This document shows positions 13,255-26,600 of a DNA stretch of 64,000 nucleotides, one piece after another (position 1 is the first letter of the stretch; every line of letters starts with the position of its first letter). The position numbers and the translations under genes are program-made. Origin of the DNA: Haliclystus octoradiatus (Eukaryota > Cnidaria > Staurozoa > Stauromedusae > Haliclystidae); assembly GCA_916610825.1 (NCBI GenBank), contig OU744446.1:5031001-5095000 (forward strand), read 5' to 3'. The notes under the pieces were generated by a model. It did no database searches. It saw nothing but the letters and a program-made list of their open reading frames with translations, and had not been told where the DNA came from.

Positions 13255-13450
13255 TGGAATTTACAAATTCGCTTTATAGGCTGCTCAAAATAAATGCATT
13301 CAATGATGGTGATTGAACAACGTTTCCATCCATTAATTCCACTGCTCTAGTGCTAAAGAAAAGATGTCTGATTATTTTTTATTGACATACGGTTGTGTTG
13401 GTCTTACTGGTTGCCATCTTGTGATATGATTTGAGGGTAAAAATGAAAAA
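13255..13450 (-). pseudogene. Probable LINE ORF2 C-terminal remnant
   Basis: On the minus strand one frame reads RHLFFSTRAVEL, then VVQSPSLNAFILSSL and a stop. This resembles the conserved C-terminal tail of CR1/jockey-like LINE proteins (FFS.R....WN.LP..VV....LN.FK..L). It is short and degraded, so the call is tentative. Confidence 0.42.
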
Positions 13451-14235
13451 CAGGGAGTCCAAGATCTGCTAAATGGTTCATGATTGTTTAATAATCACTT
13501 CAAAAAAGGCGAGTCATGATTGGTGGATGTGTACCATTTGATTTTCAGTTATGTAAAAACAACTCAGCATCTTCCATTGTAAACACTAAAAGTATATGGG
13601 TTTGCGTGTTAATCACATCAATCACATCACAGTACTCCTGCAATTCGTCCCTATAAAAATCCGGCTGAATTTGCAACAAGACGACAAAGTCCATCATCGC
13701 TATTGTCCACAGTATGGCTACGAGTGCCCAACTTTCTTTGATGTCAGGATTCTAGATTTCTAGGCCACCAGCTCCATCAAGAGACATCGCAACACATGAG
13801 ACGCAATCTGAAGAACGCAGCCGCCAAAACACTGAAATGCACCACCAGCAGTATCCTCTCACAATCTTGGATCACAACAAATTCTTGCAGAAAGATGCAA
13901 GGAATCGCTTTCTTGTACTAACGTTTCCTTACTATCTTCTTGACAAAGCACGACAACGACTTGGATTCTGTCTCCAACAAAGAAATATCTGCTCCAACAG
14001 CCCCTTTTCTTCTCACTGGTTCATTTTAGCAGCATAAAGATGCATTGGGACGCAGAGACAAAGTTGCTCCAGAAAGGACAACAGTTACCGGAAAGACATA
14101 GCATGTCCCCCTTGTCATAGTTTGTAGACATAAACAACATTCTGGGGGCTGATAGTCGTCTGAACAACACCCTCAAACCATCAAATTCTTCTACCAAGTA
14201 AATACCCTGTCTCCCTTTCTATCTTGAGTTTATTA

Positions 14236-14385
14236 ATCATACCATGAATCTGTTGATATTGATCTACAGTGTCGCTGCTGAGATCAATAAAGAACATTTA
14301 CAATCACTGCTCTTAGCGAAAAGAGCCATTCCCTAGAAATAGAAGAGTGGTAAGGGTGCAGTCGGTTGGGTGAAACCGTCTCAAT
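14236..14385 (+). mobile_element. SINE family 1, 5'-truncated copy
   Basis: It carries only the 3' part of the SINE: ATCTACAGTGTCGCTGCTG, GAGATCAATAAAG, then the AAAGAGCCATTCC hairpin region and the conserved end GGTGAAACCGTCTC. It matches the full copies at 14843 and 19623. Confidence 0.75.
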
Positions 14386-14668
14386 TTCTACTTTATAGAA
14401 GGCATTGGAGGTATTGACTGGAGAGCTAAAAATCATTATCAAATAACAATAAGACGAACACACTGAATGATCTGCTTCGTTTTAGCAAAGAGCAGCCGGG
14501 GGAGGGTATTGACTCAAAACGATAGCCACACAGTGCCAATATGGTACCACTTGATTATCACAAGTGCATAGAGAATTGAATAGTTTATAATGGATTATAC
14601 TAGACGATCGTATATCAGTCAATTGCATATATGAAAGTACAGAACAAATAAAACAAAGTACATTATAT

Positions 14669-17600
14669 TTAGTTTCTTTTCGTCTTTTTGAATGCTAATC
14701 TTCGTGTTCTTTGGATCCACATATGCTTGAGAACATATAGAGCAGCTACAAAGAAGAAAGATCCACACTTTTAGTGAATGGTTGGGAAATTAATCAAAAT
14801 GTAGATATAATTATTATATGCAAGGGCGGCAGGGGGCTTTGACGGAGGATTACCTCAGACGGCAGAGCAACCGAACTCCAGACCGGATCATATCTGATCG
14901 ACTGTTGTTCAAATCCCCCTAAGGTCAAATCAGCCTTGACTTTATCTAAAAACATCAAATGAGTACCATCTGAGAATGGCGGTCTTGGCGGATGGAATGG
15001 TCTAGATGGAATTGCATTGTGAGATAGCTGCGGCGCATCGTTGCGCATTGACAATCGAGACCTGTCTGCCATGAAATCTCTTAATGGATTAGCAGTGTCG
15101 CCGCTGAGATCAGCGTAGTAAAGAGCGTATAAAATCATTGCTCTTAGCAAAAAGAGCCACTCGTCTAGAAAAAGAGGAGTGAGACGGGTACCTTCAGTAG
15201 GGCGACACCGTCTACATTACTTATTTATTTGTGGCAGAGGGCAGCCACCTCGTCGGATAAAACATTTTTGAGTTTTTGCAGATGGGTAAAACTTCTTCAT
15301 ATATCTACTGGAAACATGAAACTTCATGTTTATTTCACTAGTTTATGCTAAAAGAAAAAAATGTCTTATTTGATAATTTTTCATCACCTTCTTCAAAACG
15401 TCTGAAAAATCTATATAAAGCCTGGTCTGAATTTATGGTCAGTTTCTTATTTTTAATAGTTCATGCTTTTCCCAAATCAAAACGAAATTTCTAAGAAGCA
15501 AATTTAATTTGATAGACATTGATTGATGCTCTTCATCTCAAGTGTACATGACACACACACAAAATTCAACACAGATTCGAACAGCTGAAGCTAAATTATG
15601 AAGAAAGGTGACAATTATTTCTTATAATATAGACGCGTATAAACGGAGATATTTAGTGTTGCAATTACTCTATGTTCTATCATCAACTTTTTTCCAAACA
15701 CGGAACGATAGTCGGACTGACGATAAATTATACTCGTTTTGCAAGCAGAATAGCAATCTGAAGGCGTGGGCAATAGCTGACATGGACGTTCGAAATTTTT
15801 GATTTCGAGCGAATGGAAATACGAATTTTTATAATTTTGACTTCATTAAGTTTTCCTATAGTAAGCCCTCTTGTCATTATGACTGTCATTCCGGGTTTGG
15901 AAATAAATGAATGATCGAAAATAGCTTACTTTCAGCATCAAATATCTCTGCTTATACGATTCGAAATTAAAGAAAAAATTCATTATTCTTCCTCACTGTA
16001 ATATCAGCTACCAAAATCTGTGATAAACTGTTTTTGTGTAATGTACACTTTAAGCCTCTAATCAGTTCAGAACAATTTCATGAAGTAAAAATTCATGCAT
16101 GGAACGGCGTATGAAACCAACTTATCCGAGTTTCATACAGTACTGTTGGAAAGTTACTGTAGCTACATCAGCTTTTGTAACGATATTATTTTTTAAAATC
16201 CTGCGACATTTTCCGTTGCTCCCGAACCGAGTCTCAACATTCAAAGCGATTCAATTAAGTCACGACTTTTAGTTTAATTGTTTCCCTTTGTCATAGTGTT
16301 CTATTGATTTTGAATCTGTAGGCTCCCGATATTCTCTCTTTGTAAATAATAGCCATAGAATGTTAAATTTATAAAACATTTCGTCGATATCTATCATACT
16401 AAATGTTTTTCAAAGAAACTTTCAATTAATAACATTTACATTTGAATATCACAACTACCAAGCTGTTTTTTTTTGCTTATAAGTTTGATAATAAGACAAG
16501 CGATAAGATAGACGTATCGACGTAATTTTGCGACGTTTCGACTGGTACTAATATGACATCCTCAAGCGATAAAAATTAATTGGGATGAAATATTAAAAGC
16601 ATGAATATGTATATGTTCTAACTTAAGTCTAGGTTATACGTCGTACTCACAATGAGAAGTGCTAAAAATTTCTGGCACGCCTCTAGACTCATGTCGATCG
16701 CAAATGCTGGGATATACAACGTTACTTTTGTAAGCGTGCTTGATTATTCTCGTGTGTGCTACACCGGAGTCAAGCTACATATCAGTCATTCTGTACCAAC
16801 CATTGCAGCCGCCTGAAGATAAGTCATTAATTGCTGTTTTCGAAGTTTTATTCATTACTACGTACTGCCTTAGAAAAGAAGTAAGAATTTATTGCACATT
16901 TATGCGTTATCGATTATTTAGGTCTTTGTTGCTATCCGAAAAGAATGCCAAAACAACTCAAACGACACACGTTTCTCAACGATCAATGTTGATGGCCGTC
17001 GCTTGCCACGCGTTCAAGACTGATGTACATTTAACGTTTAACAACATAATTTGTACAAATCCGCCAATCATGAGTATTCGTGAGTCGTGACCATGCTTGT
17101 TTTGAGTGATTATTGAACACAATCACAGATACACATATGAATTCAATTTTTACTCACCTGCAGGCATAATTATGAGATAAACAACCAAAAAATATGGAAA
17201 ATAGAAACTAAAATTGAGTGGACTTGGAAGGCTAGTGCACAAGCGTTTCGATTCAGCAACAAGGGAGATAGCAGAGAATATAAGATAAGCTGAAATAAAT
17301 AAAATAAAAATAAATTATGAAAACTGATTATTATTCTAAGGACAAACATTTCAATCATTTCAATAACAAGTTGATTGGAAACAGTAAATAATTAAAGGCT
17401 CTGATGAATGATGATCAGTCCATTGGCAGAGACGTAAACGTGTTTGACCAGCCTCATCAATTGATTAATCAATTACGTTGTTATTCAATCGGGAGTGCGC
17501 ATGCGATATGCACCGAGGTTGATGATTGACTGAGAGGAATTCCAGGCATCAAATTTTTCATTTATTTCCATTTCATGCCAAGCTAGCTCATCAAATTAAT

Positions 17601-20600
17601 CATTTGAGATCATTTTAAGTTTTCAAACTTCAATTTATTTACCCACGAATGATGTCCTAATCACATGGTACAAATTAACCAATCAGATCTCGAAGAAGCA
17701 ACAATTTTCAAAATTTCTGACTCACATTCTAATAAAATGCCAGCTGGGTAACATGGGAGCCATAAAGTATAACGGAGCCATGTGATTGGTTTAGACGTTA
17801 TATTAAACAGCGAAAGCACGTAAAATGGATATCTGTAAAAAATTGATTCAAAATAAAAATCATCAAGTAATGAGGTTAATAATAAGCATCACATGAAACA
17901 TATTGAGAAACATCCCAGCAGCTAGTTTTCTTAGGAGCCATCTATTCATAAGAATTGGGATATGCAACTTTTGGGGCTCGAAAATCACCATTTTCATTCC
18001 ATTGAAAATAAGGTTTTGCTTTTGAACAAAAAGTTTTCCGAGTTCATGATTATTATTTTCGCGGGCTTTGTTCAAATTTCGCGAGCCTGGGTTTGACGAA
18101 ACGAAAATGGCGTCTAAAAAATCACGTGACTGGCATCAGGCCAATGGGAGCCGAGAGCGGCACATGAAAGAGTGTCTGTATTTGACGCCTTGCATAGTAT
18201 CCACGTTTTAGTATACCATCATTACCTGGTTAGCACAAGCATTTATTCACAGTACAAACTCTCATACATTCTGGGCCGCTTATCCTTCAGCATTGACTAA
18301 TGTGTCACTTTTCAGCTGCGATTACATAGGATATCTTTAAGCAATTAGCCCCCCCCCCCTCTGTTAGAGCAGTCCATCCATGTTAAATGGCACTGTTCTC
18401 ATGAACAAATTCATTTCAGTTAACTAAAGTTCACGAAACACGAAACACAGACTCTAATTCATGAATGTTCATAAAGTTCATAAAAAGTACATAAATAGTC
18501 CACGAACGCAGTAAACCTTTTAAAAGGATAGACTATTTAAAAAAATTTAACTATTAGAGAAGGTTAATGGTTTTCACTTTAAATTATTTCAACTAATTTT
18601 TAAACTATAGATCAACCATCTATATAGTGAGTATTAGTATCTTCTTTATAGATAAGAGATTACATATTCAAAATTACAAGGCATAAATATAATTTTAATT
18701 ATTTACCTTATGACTTCGATTAAACTCCAAACAAGGAACAACCAGAACGTTGCTGGGTTTGTATGTAATGTTTTCTCAGGTAAAACAATAAGAAATAAAA
18801 CAAAATTACGACCAAGAACCTGAAAAGAAATATATATATATTTATTATTTGTCTTTACTGAATTTAATAGTGCTCAATGCCATACAGCAGAGCGCGTAAT
18901 ATAATTGAAAATAGTCAAAAATTAGACATTCTTAAAAGGTGTGAAACTTTGAGTAGCAAAATGAATGTCTAATCTTTGACCATGAACAAATATATTTCAA
19001 AAAATTCATTTTGCTACCTAATGTATCGATGATGATCGCTTAGGCGTGAAACTTTGAGTAGGAAACTGAGTGCCTAATATTTGACCATTTTCAATTATAA
19101 TAACTTATATTAATATAATTTATATATAAAGCATAAATTATACATAAAATATAATCATTTTCTAGCTAAGATTTCTTAAAGATGTAGCAATATTTTAGGT
19201 GAAAATTATCTATAAGCTGCGGTGAAACGACTTTTCAGCTGCGGCGATAATTCCATGTCATTGATTGCGAAAGGCTCCTACAAAAATCAGAAGACTAAAG
19301 TAGCAACTATTTCAAATCAGATTGCAATTGCTGTGTTATGAAAACATCTTTCTTCTTCTGTTCACCAGAAATTCCAATTTTGTTTGATAACAGTATCATG
19401 ACTAACGAACCATCGCAAAAATTGAATGTAGAAATACTAACGTAGGCTGATGATAAGTGTAACAAATTTGATACATAAGCCGCTGTCAAGACTATATATT
19501 GCCTTTCGATAGTTGCAAACAGTTTTTGAAAATTTGAAGGATTTCTTAAGGTAATTGCTTTTATCGGGCCCTGTTTGTCAATGAAATTTATGTGTTTTCG
19601 TACAGGTTGTTTGTGATCATGTGATGTAGACGGTTTCACCCTACCTAAGGCACCCGTACCACTCCTCTATTTCTAGAGGAATGGTTTATTTCACTGAGAG
19701 CAATGATTTTAAACGCTCTTTATTGATCTCAGCCGTGACACTGCAGATCAATTTCAACAGATTTTATGGCAGATAGGTCTCGATTGTCAATGCGCAACGA
19801 TGCGCCGCAGCTACTCAAAATGTAATCCCCTCTGGGCCATTCCATCCGCCATCAGAAGATGGTACTCATTTGATGTGTTTAGATGAAGTCAAGGCTGAGT
19901 TGACCTTCGGGGGATTTGAACAAAGGTAGATTAGATATGATACGGTCTGAAAGTCGGTTGCTCTGCCATCTGAGCTAATCCTCCTTTTTAAGGTTGTTTA
20001 AAGGCATAAATTTGATCAACGGCCTTTGCGTTCAATCTTCGAATATCGTACGTGATGCACACTACTTGTGGCTTGATAAATGGCATTCATTTTTCAACTT
20101 TGAGCCCGCAAGGCGCGATAGTCAACTTTATGCTGTGTCAGCTGTCTATATAACATCAGGTAAAGATAAATTTATCAACTGTTCTTGTTTTGAGATAATG
20201 AATGATGTGTTAAATTTTTGTCTATGAATTCATGACTACAGTGAAATCTAAATATAGCAGCCAGCTGCTAGGAGAGGTAGATAAATTGATTTTTATATGC
20301 ATGAGGAATTGAATTTATATGCATGGTTTACTGTATGAAAAACACTATTTTAGACACTACAAGGATGACCACTAAGGGTGGCTGCTCTATAGAGGTGAGC
20401 GCTATAACAGGTTTGACTGCATGTGTTTTATCAGTATGTACTTCAGTGACTGGTAACATTTATGAGAAGATGGAGGCTCAAAACAAGATTCTTGAACATT
20501 CCAATGTCCGCGAGTATCTTAAATAAAGTTGAACGAAGGAAGTATTTTCAACTTCAAGCATTTTCGTTTTAAGTTCTTCTACATTGTTGAACTTATCACC

Positions 20601-23600
20601 AAGTTTGATATTATTAAAATGACGAACATAATTGTTATTAACGTGAGACACTATACTTTCAGTCGCCATGTTGTCTTGATATTTTGATAATGTGAAAATG
20701 TGAATGTGAGAGAAAACATACAACACCATACGCATGCGCAATGGACGCACGGAACATTATCTCTAGTTTTCCGGCAGCCGGAACATTATCCACTTCGTTA
20801 TATTTAAATCCCCTACCTGCATAAGTGGTGCAACAATACCAGTTTTTACAACTCCTAATAGCGGATTAATAATCTCTATAAATGCTGCAAGTTGGCATGT
20901 GATAATTAAATCCCCTACATCTTCCAATGATGTGTACATTCCATCTAAAATGATACAGGACAAAGCATATTATTAATTAGTAGAAAAATAGAATGTTGAA
21001 TCAGGGTCTGATAAAGATCTTTCTGAGATTCTTACTATTTTATATTATATTATTTATTTTTTTGATCTAGTAAAGTTGTTATAGCTTTTCCGTTCCATTT
21101 CATAAAATTCCATTTTGTTGAAAAGTATGTTGAAACTACAAATGTTCACTAAGTTTCTTGAGGAAAGAAAGCTGCTGATTATTTTTTCATACTATAGAAA
21201 TTTAGTAGGCCTATGCTTTCACATACTTTTCTTCCTTTTAAATTTATGCTAACCTCTTGGGCCTCTCAGTCCTGGGAATTCCTTCATTTTTATCGAACTC
21301 TAGGTGTTGAATGCCTGTAGCATTAAAAGAACAATGAAATCTACTAGTGACCCTGTGAAACAGCCTGTGGAAAATTAGTTCAGCTTATGGACTGTTCATG
21401 AACTTTCCAGACTTTCAAGAACTGTTTTTACGGGAGTTCATGAACAGTTTATGACAAATTCCTGGAAGACAGACCATAAAGCGTTTATGAGCTTTTGATG
21501 AACTGCTTAATAGTTTTTAAACAAAGAGCCTATAAGCCTCAAGCCTATAAGCCTATAAGCGCCTATATGCGCCTATAAGCGCCTATAAGCGCCTATAAGC
21601 GCCTAAGAGCCTATAAGCCTATAAACTCATAAGCCTTTCACAAACTCAACAAAAGTTACAGCTTTTCTACAAATTATCCGCATCGGTAGGCCTGCACCTG
21701 GGAAAAAGTTTATAAACTGCTCCTGTGAGAGTTAAAAATTTAACGTTAATTTTAATGAACTTTTCATTGATTGTTATTAACCCATAAATAAATAATTCAT
21801 AAATTCATAACATTTTTCATTGGAGATAATTACCTTTTCCGTTTCTAACCAGAGCCATTATCAATCGGAAAACAATGACTGTGAATGCTATTGCTTGTGC
21901 ACCATTATAAACAGTCAAATAAGCCAATCTAGCGAATGCGCCCACTAAAGTATGAAGAAAATGAAATTTGAGAATATATCAAACATTACTACTTTTACCA
22001 TCAGGGACACTACAAGTTGGGTAACTGCGTTCATTTCCACAGCAGTCCTTTCAACTACGTTTTCTGCTACAGTGTTTGCTCAAGAGCAATTCGGATTCAA
22101 GCCAAAATGCTAGTTAAAATCCTGCTTATCTTCAACCTCACTTTGAAACCCAATCAACTGTTTTGTGTTTAAGTACTGGATAACGTTTTGCAAGTGCATT
22201 CGGAAAGGAAATTAACTTGTACCTCATAATGAGTATCTTTTGAGAGCAAAGCAAGTATTTACAAGTCCATAGGGCATCTTAGGACTATTGGGCATCTCCA
22301 AGCGCAGAATGATCACCTAGGGGTATGGCGTTTTCTGAAATTTTTAATGAATTTTGACCTATATATACCAAAACAATTATCTTCTGAATTTTCTCTAGCC
22401 TTCTGAAATTTAGGATTTCAAATCTGAAGCCCAATAATTATATTTGACGCGTTATGGGTCTATATATTGTCAGTGGAATTGTTAAATTGCAAAAATTCAA
22501 TGCGTGAATACGTTATCGCTATGGCATATAGATGGCCTCCTGGAAGCATGTTAACTGAGACAATGAAAATGAAAGGTGGATGTTAAAGTGGTTGAGATAC
22601 ATACTGTCATCTTTGGCTTTTTCAACTTCAGATTTTGTCCTGTTTTCAATTGTGATTTGCTAAAAATTATGACAGAACAGAACATTGTTCAATATGATAT
22701 TGCTGATTCCCCTGCGAAAACAGTTCAGGAGTTCATGAACTGTTCATTAACTGTTCATGGAAATTGGGGCCATTTAACGTTCATGAGCTGTTCATGAACA
22801 ATGCGTGAGAGTTCATGAACTGCTTATGAACGGTTCATGGACTGTGCGCGAGAGTTCATGAGCTGTTTATGAGCTGTTCATGGACTGTGTGTGAGAGTTC
22901 ATGAACTGTTCATGAACTGAGCGTGAAAGTTCATGAAAATGGGGCCGTTTAATGTTCATTAAATGTCCATGAGAGTTCATGAACTGTTTATGAAAATTGG
23001 AGCCATTTAACGTTCATGAACTGTTCATGAACATTTCATGAACTGTGCATGAGAGTTCATGAACTGTTTATGAACTGTCCATGGACTGTGCGTGAGAGTT
23101 TGTGAACTGTTTATGAACTGTTCATGGGCTGTGCGTGAGAGTTCATGAACTTTGGGGCCATTTAACGTTCATGAACTGTTCATGAACTCCTGAACTGTTT
23201 TTCACAGGGGTTGACTTAATCCTCAAAAGAGTACAAGAGCCATTAAAATAACTGAATATAAAATGAATATATATATACTGTACAATAAAAAAAAATAAAA
23301 CACAATAAATAAATATGAAATTTATTTTATTTCAATAACTAAAATATCTTCTACTTAATGTTATTATACATTCTTTTATATAACCTGAGGTAATTATTTC
23401 TATTCACATTATGAATCTCGGGTAGATTGAATCGCTACTGAAAACCTACTGAAAACATACTAGAATGGGATTGAGTGATGAAACCATACTGAAACACTCA
23501 CCAGACAAATTGAAATCTAGATGCTTCTCATTCTACTGAAATGCACCTTGAAATTTGAAAGCTACTGATGAAAAGAGCCCAATTCAGTAGCTTATTCAGT

Positions 23601-26600
23601 GTGTTTTCAAATTTTCGATATTCATAATGTTAAGTACAGTATAACCTCATTAATACCATTGTCCTGGAGCCAGGGCTTGAAATAAGTGCCGGTCACCGGT
23701 CAATGACCGGTAGGCCTACATTTTGACTTTTGTACGGCAAATCTGTTTGCTCTCTTGCCATTTATGACCGGCAATTATTTCTTCACAAATAACAAGATTA
23801 ATTTGAAATCAATGATTCACTTCTCCGTAAAATGATTTATATTTCAAAACGTTGAAATACTATTATTTGAACAAAAATAAAAAGTAATCATTATCCTGTT
23901 TGAAAACAATAACTGTTGATAAACGGGGTCATTTCAAAACAAACATTGTCCGTAGTCCTGAGCAATCGCCAAAAATATTGACACTTCAGCTCATGTGCTA
24001 CCTCTTTGAATGGTGTCAAATCATGATCTAAAATATCACAAAGGTTTTCTGTGATCTGATTGGTCGAAAGAGCGTGCATGAAATCCTAGGGTAAAACATG
24101 GCTCCGAAAACCGGCAAAAACCGCAAGCTTCAAAAAGTTTGACCTGTGATAAAATAAAGAATTTATTTATAACTTTTTGATAACAATCCGATAAATATCT
24201 CAATAATGGCTACGATTTACAAAACGACATTTAGCTCAAGATGTTTATATTTATTGAAAAGCGTGGTAAATGAGTTATTGGTTGTGTAACATGCAAAATA
24301 AAAACACAGAATGATTGACAATTATAGACTACGCTGTTTCAAGGTAAACCTAAAATTTAAATAACAATTACTGCATTAATTTGCTAAAGAACGATTGTAC
24401 CACTTAGATTACAGACGTTCTTGTATATGTCTTTCTTTATTCGACAAAATCTATCTTGTTGTGGGATTCTCTTCATGCTTGGTTTATGAATTGAAATTTA
24501 AATTTAAATTGTGAATTCATGAATTGAAAATTCGCCGTTGAATGAGATTCCGACATTTGTTTTATTTTAGAAAAAGGTTACCACATGCTTGCAAATGTTT
24601 GTATTCATATTTACTAAACTCGAAAAGTTGGGAGACATTCGGGAAGCTAAAAATCACTCACTCGGAGCTCGTGATTTTTTAGCGCTTCACTCGTGTCGCC
24701 CAACATTTTCTCGTTTAGTAAATATGAATACAAACATGGCAAGTATGTGGTAACCCTTTATTGAAACAAGAGATTGTTCAAATAGGAAAAGCATGCATGT
24801 ATTCTTTCTTTTGTTATGCAAATTAGCTTCTTGAGCGGGAAAATTACAGCTTGAGTCTATGCAAATTTTTTCCTACAATATATTAATTTGGAGCAATAAA
24901 TTTATTGAACCAGCTTATCAAATCCAAATATGCTATATACATTATACATCATACTCATTCCTGATATACCAATATTTGCCTTGACTTATGTTTCTGTTTA
25001 TAATTTTGTTTGGTTACTTTTTGCGGAGAAATTTGACACTACACTCACATATCCGAGTAATTCAAATTTATCGCGAAGAAATGTGAAATAAAGGTCCGAT
25101 CAGCAAAACAGCATAAATGATGTCAACAATTTAGAGCAACTGTGTAGCCTACTACAGCCTGATATAAATCAAACGATGGGGCAAAATTGTCTGTACTGGT
25201 TAAGTTAAAATCAGTTTACTGACAAAAACACGCCGTGACTGTTTAAAGACTTTAAACACAACACCATAGATCAGAAAATGTTTTGGCTTATGACAATTAC
25301 AAAGATACGAGAACTACAGTATCAATTCGAAAACACTTTTACTACTTTTATAGTAAATGTTATGCTTTGGAGAAGATTAAGATAATTATATCAATTTCCC
25401 AACGTTTTAGGGAAATTATTTTGAAAATATTTTTTTTACTCTTGTCAGCTAAATTTCCCCAGATGACTGGCAAATTGTCGGTTTAATCTACCATTAGTGA
25501 CCGGTAGACTTCTAGCCGTTATTTCAAGGTCTGCCTGGAACAGCCAAAAATTGTGATAAATAAGCAAGCCGTCATATTAACCGCAGTGAATTAGTTGTTT
25601 TTGATAGAAAACGGGTTATCAAAGATGAGTGGTATGAAGCGGATTGTGAATTTAAAAGTAGTGATATTAATGGGGTAACACCGTAATCAGAACCAAGGCA
25701 GCATATGTATATGTCTAGGACCCTTTGTAAAACTTACATTAATTTGTTTGTGGAAGTTAGCCTCTTCATCATCTGTTGTATCGTCAATGTCCCATTTGTC
25801 AAAATCAATTTTTAACCATGCTGGTTTTTGATCAGATGATAACAATCGTGGCCAAGGATCCTCTGAATGATAAAAAATTTAAAATTTCAAAAATCCTAAT
25901 CAGACATGAAAGTACAAATGTTGAGAGCTGATTGACTGAAAACTAAACCCCCGGCCAATGAAGCCAGCATTTTGACAACATTGATGCGAAATGTTATCAA
26001 ATGTTGTGAAAATATTGGCTTCATTTGGCTGGGGCTTAAGTATATAGACTGAAAACAGACTGAAAAAGACACAAATTAGAGTTTAAAAAGGCTGAAATCC
26101 CCCCAAAAGATTGAGTAATATCAAGTCTGACCCTAATAATAAGAGATTTTCAAATGAAGGTTAGCAATAATTCTCTGGAGCTTCCCCTGCGAAAACAGTT
26201 TAGGAGTTCACGAGCTGTTCATGAACTGTTCATGAAAATTGGGACAACTTAGCGTTCATGAACTGTTTTTTCGCTGGGGTGTGGCTCAAACTCAGCAACA
26301 TATTAACAATAACCAAATATTGGCATGCGATTGTTGATAAAAAAAAACGTGGAGGCAGGAGTATCATTGGTTGGCGTCTGGAAGGACATCCTCCAGCCAT
26401 TAAAACTCACACACGCTTTTAAAAACGTTAACAACCTAACCAACCACCTCAGTGAATAATGTAGCTTGCCTGTTTGTGGTAAATTGAGGAATGCAAAAAA
26501 TAATGGAAAAAAAAATAAAGATAGTGAGTAAAAGTACTCATTCGATGTTTTTAAATAAAGTTAACAATGATGGCCTTCGGGGATTTGAGCCACAGTCAAT

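Larger units (their letters stand above)
23638..25685. mobile_element. Pogo/Tigger-like MITE interrupted by a hAT element
   Basis: The left end ACAGTATAACCTCATTAATACC-like sequence (23637-23658) is mirrored by GATATTAATGGGGTAACACC at 25662-25681. Removing the hAT insertion at 23671-25533 and one copy of its target duplication joins the two halves into a MITE of roughly 180 bp. The TA flanks fit mariner/pogo type. Confidence 0.62.

Noticed and set aside
14794..15150. 118-codon frame on the minus strand
   Set aside because: It is the antisense of a tRNA-derived SINE; the wording changes between SINE copies and shows no protein family.
16740..17090. 116-codon open frame on the plus strand
   Set aside because: No recognisable domain and no splice or codon evidence; it lies in a HACD3 intron on the opposite strand.
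19631..19986. tRNA gene
   Set aside because: The tRNA-like head has A and B boxes but no convincing full cloverleaf, and it is followed by the repeated SINE body.
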